Shown: piece after piece, positions 49,429 through 56,389 of the stretch | Position numbering within the stretch: position 1 is the first letter of the stretch | Layout of the letters: the number at the start of each line of letters is the position of its first letter | NCBI GenBank assembly: GCA_964472545.1 | Contig: CAYYNP010000024.1 | Coordinates: 1 to 56,389 of the forward strand | From: CAYYNP01 sp964472545 | Lineage (GTDB): Bacteria; Planctomycetota; Planctomycetia; Pirellulales; Thermoguttaceae | Length of the DNA: 56,389 nucleotides | Direction: 5' to 3' | The notes under the pieces: model-generated | Seen by the model: only the letters and a program-made list of their open reading frames with translations | Told to the model about the DNA's origin: nothing | Database searches by the model: none | Translations under genes and position numbers: made by a program

Positions 49429-51324
49429 ATGCGAACAACCGAACCGTCTTGCCCAGATCGCCGACAGTGTCCGCCCCGTTTGCTGTTGGCAATCGCTCTC
49501 TGCTCATCGGTCGTGCTCTGCGCCGGTTGCGGCTTCAGCCGGCGCCGCGCCTCCTGGAAACCGCCGACGTTGGCGGAACCCGTTCGTTCAGCAGGCTCCC
49601 GCGGAATGGTCGAAACTCCGGCCACGTACCGGGCCTTTCGCAAAACTGTACGATTCGCTTCCCCAGGATCGCCACCGAACGGCCAAGCCACGGCACGAGC
49701 AGTTGCTTACGCTACTGCGGAGCAGATGTACGCCGCCGGATGTGCGCGGCAAGAGGCAGGTTCTGCCGACTCGGTCGACTTCTTCTACCGGGCAGCCCTG
49801 CACAGTTGGCGTTATCTGCAGCCGTCGATTGCGGCGTGCTCGTGCTACGGCGACCCCTGTCGTGCGCGAGCGTGGCACGTCTATCACTCGAGCCTGGCAC
49901 GATTGATCGAGACGGGACAGCGGTACGGTCGCCTCGATCCGTCCGGTCGGCTGTTGGTCAACACGCGGTCAGGTCTTCTGGCAATTCCGACGGCGTATCG
50001 AGGCTTCGTATGGCGGCCGGAGGATTTCAGCCAACTGATCCTCGTCGGGGACTACGATGTGGCGGCCTTGTCACGCAGCTACCGGTCGCAGGGGATCGGC
50101 GTTGCGGTCGTCGTTCGTCGGCAACGCCGTCATAGGGAGCGATTTCACACGGAAACCCAACAGTTTGCCGCAACGGCCGTTCTTCGTTTCCCGTCACTGG
50201 AAGACCACTCGAGCAGTGCTTCCGATGCTGCACCGACACCAGGTTCTTCCAGCCAAACCGGCGAGATTCCCGGCGCGGTACTCGAGTTTCATGACCCGCT
50301 GCGGGTATCGACGGTGGAGCTGTGTGGCCGAGTATTCCCGCTGCGAGCCGACCGGACGGCGCCGCTTGCGCTGCTGCTCAGTACGCGCAAGGCGGATTAC
50401 CGCGAGCAGTTCCTGCAGCCTGGCCTTTCGACGAGCCGGGCCCGGTTGATCATGGTGGAGCCGTACCAGCCGGGCAAGATCCCGCTCGTGTTCGTGCATG
50501 GGCTGCTCTCCGATCCGCTGACGTGGGTCGAATTGGCCAATGAGATTCAAGCTCGTAACGACCTGGCGGAGCGGTATCAGCTCTGGGCCTTTCGTTATCC
50601 AACGGGCGAGCCGTTCCTGCATTCCGCCGCCAGTCTTCGCAAGGAGTTGCAGGCAGCGGTTACCACCTGCGATCCGCACCGTCAGGACCCCGCATTGTTG
50701 AAGATGGTATTGGTGGGGCACAGTATGGGCGGGCTGATTTCAAAGCTCCAGGTGGCCCACAGCGGCGACAAGCTCTGGCAAAGCGTGGCGAACCGGCCCT
50801 TGAGCCAGATCGTTGCCACCTGCGAACAACGCGAGAGACTCCGCCGGCTGTTCTTCTTCGAGCCAGTGCCCCATGTCCGGAGGGTCGTGTTCATTGGGAC
50901 GCCACACGGTGGCTCGTCCTGGGCAAACCGGCTGGTGGGGCGCGTAGGATCGAGCCTCGTTCGTCTCAGTGACGACCGTCGGCGCGACCATGAAGATCTT
51001 ATCCGCAACAACCCGAACACGTTTACGCAAGACGTGCGCCGTCGCATCCCTACGAGCATCGACATGCTGGAACCCGACGACCCGACCCTGGTGGCAACGC
51101 AACATCTCTGCATCAGTCCGGCAGTTACGTTGCATTCGATCATTGGCGCCGGACGTCCCAGGTTGATCGATGGGCCGGGCGACGGCGTGGTCAGTGTGGC
51201 CAGTGCGCAGCAAGTGCCCGCCGAGTCGGCGGTTCTCGTGTCAAGCGACCATAGCGGCATTCACAGCCATCCCGATACGGTTCGCGTGTTGGTGGGGATT
51301 CTTGCGAGGCACGCTGCCGAATGA
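49429..51324 (+). CDS. Lipase-like alpha/beta-hydrolase lipoprotein
   Basis: A 631-residue protein with a lipoprotein-type signal (LLLAIALCSSVVLCAGC, lipobox LCAGC). The N-terminal 300 residues are family-specific, with a segment resembling a helical repeat (SVDFFYRAALHSWRYLQP). The alpha/beta-hydrolase domain (about 350-630) has the oxyanion motif PLVFVHGLLSD, nucleophile elbow VLVGHSMGG (catalytic Ser), FIGTPHGGSSWA, a candidate acid in DGPGDGVVSV and a catalytic His in SSDHSGIHSHP, so it appears active. Substrate probably an ester or lipid at the membrane. Start 49429 (ATG) is chosen for the signal sequence; GTG 49384 is also possible. It converges on the next gene with 36 bases between. 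Confidence 0.85.
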   Translation: MRTTEPSCPDRRQCPPRLLLAIALCSSVVLCAGCGFSRRRASWKPPTLAEPVRSAGSRGMVETPATYRAFRKTVRFASPGSPPNGQATARAVAYATAEQMYAAGCARQEAGSADSVDFFYRAALHSWRYLQPSIAACSCYGDPCRARAWHVYHSSLARLIETGQRYGRLDPSGRLLVNTRSGLLAIPTAYRGFVWRPEDFSQLILVGDYDVAALSRSYRSQGIGVAVVVRRQRRHRERFHTETQQFAATAVLRFPSLEDHSSSASDAAPTPGSSSQTGEIPGAVLEFHDPLRVSTVELCGRVFPLRADRTAPLALLLSTRKADYREQFLQPGLSTSRARLIMVEPYQPGKIPLVFVHGLLSDPLTWVELANEIQARNDLAERYQLWAFRYPTGEPFLHSAASLRKELQAAVTTCDPHRQDPALLKMVLVGHSMGGLISKLQVAHSGDKLWQSVANRPLSQIVATCEQRERLRRLFFFEPVPHVRRVVFIGTPHGGSSWANRLVGRVGSSLVRLSDDRRRDHEDLIRNNPNTFTQDVRRRIPTSIDMLEPDDPTLVATQHLCISPAVTLHSIIGAGRPRLIDGPGDGVVSVASAQQVPAESAVLVSSDHSGIHSHPDTVRVLVGILARHAAE

Positions 51325-51360
51325 TTGGCTCCGGCGTACGTCGCTTCCCGTGCGTCCCCT

Positions 51361-54300
51361 TCATCGAGAGTCTGCTCCGAAGCACACGATGTGTCCGTTG
51401 GCGAGTGAAAGGTAGATCCGGTTGCTTATGGCGGACATCCCGTCGAAGACCGGCGTGCCGGGAAGATCGTGCTCCGCGATGGTCTTGCCGTCGTCGACGG
51501 AAACGACTCGCAACACGTTTCCCCGTTTCCCCTCGTAGGCATCTTGGGAAACCACCCAGTCTCCCTTCGCACCGGCCACGAACAGACGTTTGTCCTTGCG
51601 TTGGCCCGTTAGAACCATGGCGCGGACCTGGAGATCGCCGGGGGCCGTCCAGAGGACGTCCTGCTTTCCGCCCGCCGCCGGCTTTCGTCTTGGTGCCGCG
51701 TCGTTGGAATCGAGAGTGTCGGCCTGTCCATTCCTTGCGGCAGCAAAGAGCCGTTCCTTTTCGCCGGCGAGATACATCTGATGCTGGTTGCCGGGCGACG
51801 GGGGATAGTAGTCGCGGCCAAAGCCGTACAGCCGGTCTTCGTCGATCGACATGATCCGGCCGCTGGGCCGGACGTTTCCGGTTCTGGCCCACCCCTGTGC
51901 GCCCGATACGTAGCTTCGCCCATAGATCCAGTAGGTCCGCCGATACCAAGAAGTGTCCAGAAAGCCCGTCGGGGCGAAGAGGTGATCGACGTCCTGCGGG
52001 ACGCTATTGCCGCTGAGGTCGAACGCCCAATGCCGCATGAAGACGTTGCCGCCGTCACACGAGAGGACGTCGTTCTTTGCCCCTTCCATATCCAGCCGAG
52101 CGAACATGGTCGGTGTGATCGGCGGCTGCTCGTCCGTCTCTGCAAGCGAGTCGATGACGGTGGTCGAGAGCACGCGGCCGGTGCGGGGCTCCAGCCGGTA
52201 GACCGACAGGCCGCCGTCGAGAAACGAGCTGCGGCCGGCACAGCACCAGAGCACGCCGTCGGCGACGAGCAGACTCCCGTGTACGGGCCACACCGACTCG
52301 ATCTGGTCGTAGACCACACATCGCCGGTCCACCCGTGCGGCACGGAACCGCCACACAAGTTCGCCCTGGTCCGCGCTGAGGCAGTACACGCAGCCGTCGC
52401 GCGAGCCGAAGAGCACGGTTCCCTTATAGTACGTCGGTGCAGAATCTACGCGGCCGTCCGCCGAGAAACACCACAGCAGCGCCCCACTTTCGGCGCCCAA
52501 CGCATGGACCGTGTGGTCCTCCGCCGTCGCGACGAACAGTCTTCCGTCGGCGATCACGCACTGGCTCAGGTCCGGCCCAACGCTCGCACGCCACAACTCC
52601 TTGACGTCGATCGGAACCGACGCCCACGTCGCGCCGCTTCGCGCCGCGTCGGCACGGTAGGTGGGCCAGGCGTTGGAATTCCGATGGCTGAACGCGGAAT
52701 GCGGAATCTCCGTTTCATATGCAGGGCCTCTTTCGAGTCGCTCCTTCGGGAGTATCGCTGCATCGCGTTTCCGCCGGCCCGCGACCGCCCAGAACCCGGT
52801 GAGCTTACCCTGGGTGTAGCACGCACAAGGATGGGGTGGCGCGTAGATCAGGCCGTTGGCGGGCATGAAGCCGTAGAGGCAAGCGCCCCGAATCCAACTA
52901 TCGTGCGTCGACTCGCCGGTTTCCACGTCGAAGAATTCGATCCCGGGAAAGCTGGTAATGATCGATGTGCCCGAGGCCCGTGGTACGTGACAACGGTGAT
53001 GCATGATGCCATATCCGTGCTCGCCGGAAACGGGAATCTCTTTGACGACTTCGCCCGTGCGGAGGTCGTAGCCGGTATAGGTGCGATTGATCTTGCTCAG
53101 GTCACTGCCCGGCCGATAGGGCTCGCCGCCGACGGCGACGTCCCAAATCAGACCGTTGACGATGAAAATGCTGGCGGGAGCCTGGTATCCCGCCTTCGCA
53201 CAGGCCGCCGACCACATGGCTTGGCCGGTGGCAGCGTCTCGCGCGGTCAGTTCTCCCTGCATCGCCAGATAGACGACGTGCTTGTGTACCAGCAACGTCG
53301 GACTCGATGCGGTGCCGAAACGCACCTCCTTCTGCGCGACGACTTGCGCCCAGATTTCCTTGCCGTTGCTCATGTCTGCCGCGACGAGTTCCCCGCCGCG
53401 CAGAAAGAACACCCTGCGGCCGTCGGCGGCAATCGTCAGTGGCACGACCGCCGCCGGGGGCGTCTTCCAGACTGGCCCGCCCGTTTGCGGGTCGACCATC
53501 ATTACCGAACGGGCGCCGGCCAGCTTGACGGCGTTTTCTTCAAGCACGAAGCCGGGACGACTGGCAGGCGTACGCCCGCGGAACGGCGTGACCGCCGATT
53601 CTGCGTTGACCACAACCAGGAGCTTTCCGCCGCAATAGAGCAACTCTTCGGCGTGCTCGGTGCCAGCGAAGGTCTTCAGTATGCGGCCCGTGGCGGCGTC
53701 CAGCTCACTGACCGAGGCGTCGAGCCCGAGCGTCACGTAGACTCGGTCCCCAACCGCCACCAGCCGGCGCGGCAGTTGCAGGGGGCCCGACTTCAGCGGG
53801 AACAAGCGGGCATGCCACTCGTGCATCGGGACCTTCCAAAGCAACACGCCGCTGAAGGAATCGCGAGCCGTCAAGAACCACCTTGCCGGAAGATAGATCG
53901 ACGCCGTCGGCCCTTCGTCCATGATCGAGAAGACCCGTCCGCCGGCAGAAACGACGGCGCTGACGCTCGACATATTCTCGTGGCTGCGGCTGTACTCGGG
54001 CCCTGCCTTCCACTGGATGCTCCGTGGCTGGCTCACCGCCGTATCGCGACCGGCGCCAATCCCGGTGGCATCGTACATATGGTGGGTCCAGGCGTCGAGT
54101 TCCTCCGGCACCTCCTTGACGATCTTCCTGCCGTCAATCATCGCCACCCCGCCGGGCGCCAGCACCCTTTGGATCTCTGCGGCCCCGATCCCGGTGAACG
54201 GTTTCCGGATCACCAGCAGGTTGACCAGGTTATCGACATAGGGCAGCGAGCGACCGTCGAATCGAGCCACCGACGCCCTTCCCTGCAATCCTCCGGCTCG

Positions 54301-54528
54301 TAACGCCGCCGCAGTCTTCTCGAGTTGACCGGCGTGCGTGTCGAGGCCCTGAACGAGGTAGCCTTTCTGCGCTACGAGGTCGATCAGAATCCCAGAGTCC
54401 TCGCACCCTACCACAACGATCAGGCCGCCGCCGACACCGCTATCGGCCAGGACGTCCGACGCCGTCGTTGCGGCATGCGATTGGGTCGCCGTCAGCCAAA
54501 GGCAGACGATTAGGCACATTCTCTGCAT
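51361..54528 (-). CDS. Secreted methyltransferase-like / PQQ-type beta-propeller fusion
   Basis: A 1055-residue exported protein with signal peptide (MQRMCLIVCLWLTATQSHA). Residues about 30-150 look like a class I SAM-methyltransferase Rossmann fold: motif I-like LIVVVGCEDSGILIDLVA, LDTHAGQLEKTAAALRAGGL, and EIQRVLAPGGVAMIDGRKI. The glycine pattern is degenerate, so activity is doubtful. From about 170 on there are one or two PQQ-type propellers with many blades (VYVTLGLDASVSELDAATGRI, VYLAMQGELTARDAATGQAMW, LFVATAEDHTVHALGAESGALLWCF, VLFGSRDGCVYCLSADQGELVWRF). A typical planctomycete architecture of unknown function. The glycosidase-like gene lies 33 bases upstream on the same strand. Confidence 0.85.
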   Translation of the reverse strand: MQRMCLIVCLWLTATQSHAATTASDVLADSGVGGGLIVVVGCEDSGILIDLVAQKGYLVQGLDTHAGQLEKTAAALRAGGLQGRASVARFDGRSLPYVDNLVNLLVIRKPFTGIGAAEIQRVLAPGGVAMIDGRKIVKEVPEELDAWTHHMYDATGIGAGRDTAVSQPRSIQWKAGPEYSRSHENMSSVSAVVSAGGRVFSIMDEGPTASIYLPARWFLTARDSFSGVLLWKVPMHEWHARLFPLKSGPLQLPRRLVAVGDRVYVTLGLDASVSELDAATGRILKTFAGTEHAEELLYCGGKLLVVVNAESAVTPFRGRTPASRPGFVLEENAVKLAGARSVMMVDPQTGGPVWKTPPAAVVPLTIAADGRRVFFLRGGELVAADMSNGKEIWAQVVAQKEVRFGTASSPTLLVHKHVVYLAMQGELTARDAATGQAMWSAACAKAGYQAPASIFIVNGLIWDVAVGGEPYRPGSDLSKINRTYTGYDLRTGEVVKEIPVSGEHGYGIMHHRCHVPRASGTSIITSFPGIEFFDVETGESTHDSWIRGACLYGFMPANGLIYAPPHPCACYTQGKLTGFWAVAGRRKRDAAILPKERLERGPAYETEIPHSAFSHRNSNAWPTYRADAARSGATWASVPIDVKELWRASVGPDLSQCVIADGRLFVATAEDHTVHALGAESGALLWCFSADGRVDSAPTYYKGTVLFGSRDGCVYCLSADQGELVWRFRAARVDRRCVVYDQIESVWPVHGSLLVADGVLWCCAGRSSFLDGGLSVYRLEPRTGRVLSTTVIDSLAETDEQPPITPTMFARLDMEGAKNDVLSCDGGNVFMRHWAFDLSGNSVPQDVDHLFAPTGFLDTSWYRRTYWIYGRSYVSGAQGWARTGNVRPSGRIMSIDEDRLYGFGRDYYPPSPGNQHQMYLAGEKERLFAAARNGQADTLDSNDAAPRRKPAAGGKQDVLWTAPGDLQVRAMVLTGQRKDKRLFVAGAKGDWVVSQDAYEGKRGNVLRVVSVDDGKTIAEHDLPGTPVFDGMSAISNRIYLSLANGHIVCFGADSR

Positions 54529-54561
54529 AGCAGTTTCTCTCTCATGCTACTTCGTGTCGTT

Positions 54562-56220
54562 TCAAGGAACCGTGACCTTTTCCACACTGAATACCGTGGG
54601 CCGCTGCAAGTGCGAACCGGCCGTTATCGTCAGGTCGTAAGCTTTGCCCGCCCGGAACGACTCGGGGAGCCGCAGATCGATGTTCGTCTTGCCGTAGGGC
54701 TGCAGGGCCGGGCACGCCGCCGTGATCGCATCCACGTCGGCCGCCGCGACGCAAATCTCCGACGCCTTGGACGCCACCTGGCCGTGATTGGAGACTTCGA
54801 TCCTCAACACGTGCGTTCCATCTTGACGGACAACTTCCGGACGCCGCACGGAGAGAATCGGCTCCCGATAATCGACCCAGGGGAGCCGACAGTAGCCGAA
54901 GAGCAGTTTTCCTTCCGAGGTCCGGCCCAGGAGCTTGCCGGCGAAGCTGTGATCCGCAAAACCGTTGCCTTTGCCCGAGAATACGGCGATCACGTCCTTG
55001 CCGTCGGGTACCGATTTCAACAGCCGGGAGCCGCGTCCAAAGTCGACTTCCTCCGGGGCCCCAAATCGCAGCGAATTCGGCTTGATATCCTTGTGTGGAT
55101 CGAATCCAGGTTCCGCAGCGATCCGAACCTGGATTTCACGCGTGTCGCCATCAATCGGCCGTTGATTGAGGAGCGTCAGTAGACGGCCGGTGGTCAGTGG
55201 GATGGATATGTTCTTGGAACTATGAACGTCATTGGCTTTGTCTTCCCACTTGCTGTAGTCGATCACGGCGAAGTTGGCCTGGATCGCCCGGCCGTGTTCA
55301 TCCAGAAACATCTTGATCCGTTCATACTTGTACCAATCCTCGGATTCTCCATCCTCAGACGCGGCGATGCCGGGCATGTAGGCTTCGCCCGCATCGACCT
55401 TCCAGTGTACGCCGTTCTTGGAACGCAGGTGATAGGCAATCCGTCCGTACCAGTCGTTGACAATCATGTGATACTGGACGTTGGTTCGCCACAGGACCGG
55501 ATCTTCGAATCGCCCCTCGACTTTGGGATAGTTGCTTCCCTGAGTCACCTGCTCCCAGGCGGAAAGTCCGTCGCGGCTGACCCACGTGCCGCCTCCCCGG
55601 TTGACCATCAGGTAGGAGCCGTCTTCGCGTCGGGAGAAGCTCAGATTGGACAGCCCGGCGACGATCTTCCGATCCCGGGCGTCGAATTCGAATCGTTTCT
55701 TTTCCCAGGGTCCCGTGAGTGTCTCGCCGAGGTAGTACGCTCCCATCACGTAGCAGACATAGCGGCCGCCTCTGACCGGATAGGCTTCCGGGTTATGTCC
55801 CGGGCCGATGACTTCCGCGACCTTGTAAGGCCCCAGGCGATTCTTGGAAACGGCTCGCACGACCTCCGACTGGTGCCACGCCATGTGGCCTTTGGGGGAA
55901 TCTTCCCGCCAGCGGCAGACGAATAGATGATAGGTTTGATCGTCCGCTTGCAGGATGTTCCCGCCCCAGTAAGACCACTCGGCCTCTTCGATGCCGTTGA
56001 GCACGTCGCGCGGCTTGACGGCATCCACGCCCCAGGTGTCGCCCGTGCGTGGGCCCACAAGCGGCATCGGTTCAAAACGATCCATGAAACGCCCGCCGAA
56101 GGCCAGGTCTTTCCACTCGGCCGGGCGCACGACGTCTTCGTGTTGTGCGTCGGCGGAGGTGACAAACACGGCGAGAATTGTCGGGGCAAGCAGGGCTCTC
56201 TTGAAGGTCGTCTTGAACAT
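54562..56220 (-). CDS. Exported glycoside-hydrolase-like five-bladed propeller protein
   Basis: A 552-residue exported protein, signal peptide about 1-25 (ALLAPTILAVFVTSADA). The body resembles GH43/GH117-like five-bladed beta-propellers: an acidic start (EWSYWGGNILQADDQTYHLFVCRWRED), GPGHNPEAYPVRGGRYVCYVMGAYY, LSNLSFSRREDGSYLMVNRGG, RFEDPVLWRTNVQYHMIVNDWYG. Asp and Glu residues in these blades could be catalytic, but I cannot name them surely. The C-terminal 130 residues form a beta-sandwich-like region (VLRIEVSNHGQVASKASE). ATG 56220 has AAAGGA about 12 bases before it. It is first in a two-gene unit with the PQQ fusion and probably processes a polysaccharide outside the cytoplasm. Confidence 0.75.
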   Translation of the reverse strand: MFKTTFKRALLAPTILAVFVTSADAQHEDVVRPAEWKDLAFGGRFMDRFEPMPLVGPRTGDTWGVDAVKPRDVLNGIEEAEWSYWGGNILQADDQTYHLFVCRWREDSPKGHMAWHQSEVVRAVSKNRLGPYKVAEVIGPGHNPEAYPVRGGRYVCYVMGAYYLGETLTGPWEKKRFEFDARDRKIVAGLSNLSFSRREDGSYLMVNRGGGTWVSRDGLSAWEQVTQGSNYPKVEGRFEDPVLWRTNVQYHMIVNDWYGRIAYHLRSKNGVHWKVDAGEAYMPGIAASEDGESEDWYKYERIKMFLDEHGRAIQANFAVIDYSKWEDKANDVHSSKNISIPLTTGRLLTLLNQRPIDGDTREIQVRIAAEPGFDPHKDIKPNSLRFGAPEEVDFGRGSRLLKSVPDGKDVIAVFSGKGNGFADHSFAGKLLGRTSEGKLLFGYCRLPWVDYREPILSVRRPEVVRQDGTHVLRIEVSNHGQVASKASEICVAAADVDAITAACPALQPYGKTNIDLRLPESFRAGKAYDLTITAGSHLQRPTVFSVEKVTVP

Positions 56221-56326
56221 TCCGGCAATTTCCTTTGGCTGTTGCGCTTCGACCTCGAAGGTTAGAAGACTCCATTATCTTCATTGTAGCTTGATTGTTC
56301 CAGTGCAACCTCCCCAGCGCCTCCGG

Positions 56327-56389
56327 CAGGAAAGCTGCAAAGTCGATTCGCGGGAGTGGAAAACGGGGGCTGGCTCCGAGCCAGGATCA
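56327..56389 (+). mobile_element. Left end of a MITE-like element, family A copy 3 (cut by window edge)
   Basis: The last 63 bases match the left end of the element at 3716-3960 over the full visible length with few changes, including the outer arm (CAGGAAAGCTGCAAAGT here) and the start of the GGGG-CTGGCTC arm. The rest lies beyond the right edge. It follows the glycosidase-like gene's upstream region by about 100 bases. Confidence 0.75.

Noticed and set aside
51781..54303. An 840-codon plus-strand open frame
   Set aside because: Antisense to the PQQ-propeller gene; no recognisable motif.
56283..56308. TTGCAC...TACAAT promoter before the glycosidase-like gene
   Set aside because: The spacer is only 14 bases, too short for a normal sigma70 promoter.
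1..56389. CRISPR array, tRNA or rRNA genes
   Set aside because: No regularly spaced direct repeats and no cloverleaf or rRNA-like sequence were noticed; the repeats present are palindromic and scattered.

Overview
The window is GC-rich chromosomal DNA from a planctomycete, most likely a Pirellulales-type organism. The evidence is the DUF1501/DUF1549-DUF1553 gene pair, a DUF1598 protein, CRTAC1-type FG-GAP proteins, haem proteins fused to beta-propellers, Tat-exported sugar-metabolism proteins, a PEP-CTERM/dockerin giant protein, and dense palindromic intergenic repeats. No rRNA, tRNA, CRISPR array, prophage or complete insertion sequence is visible. Both window edges cut a feature: a DUF1501 gene on the left and a palindromic repeat on the right.

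Layout. 0-6.2 kb: DUF1501 (partial) and DUF1549/DUF1553 genes, a glutathione peroxidase, a palindromic mobile-type element, and a secreted beta-helix protein. 6.2-17.4 kb: a compact minus-strand operon of seven exported proteins (short PQQ-like protein, two Leu/Ile/Val-type binding proteins, a Reg_prop-type propeller, a ten-haem cytochrome/propeller fusion, an FG-GAP/ASPIC protein, and a di-haem PD40 protein resembling hydrazine-synthase alpha relatives). This is the best candidate for an uncharacterised system. 17.6-22.0 kb: universal stress protein, Na+/amino-acid symporter with an odd N-terminus, DUF1598 protein. 22.4-28.1 kb: FHA-GAF-sigma54 activator, a leucine-rich-repeat lipoprotein, FGGY and PfkB sugar kinases. 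28.4-35.1 kb: Tat-exported aldo/keto-reductase-like protein, PEP-CTERM/dockerin repeat protein, Tat-exported TIM-barrel isomerase, zinc-ribbon hypothetical protein. 35.3-42.7 kb: a type II secretion/pseudopilus cluster gspE-F-G-H-I-J-K with overlapping genes. 43-49 kb: secreted coiled-coil, EF-hand and TolB-like proteins, then a decaying stretch with a frameshifted SpoIIE-type phosphatase. 49.4-56.2 kb: a lipase-like lipoprotein, a secreted methyltransferase-like/PQQ-propeller fusion and a glycosidase-like protein.

How it works together. Nearly every product carries an export signal, so the window looks devoted to the cell envelope: extracytoplasmic electron transfer and ligand binding, polysaccharide and sugar handling, and a pseudopilus machine that may help export or assemble such proteins. 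Intergenic space is dominated by at least five unrelated inverted-repeat families. One family A copy (3716-3960) has perfect 17-bp terminal inverted repeats and perfect 10-bp flanking direct repeats. Each of the four convergent gene junctions with room for it holds a different palindrome. All functional assignments come from reading motifs; no database search was run.
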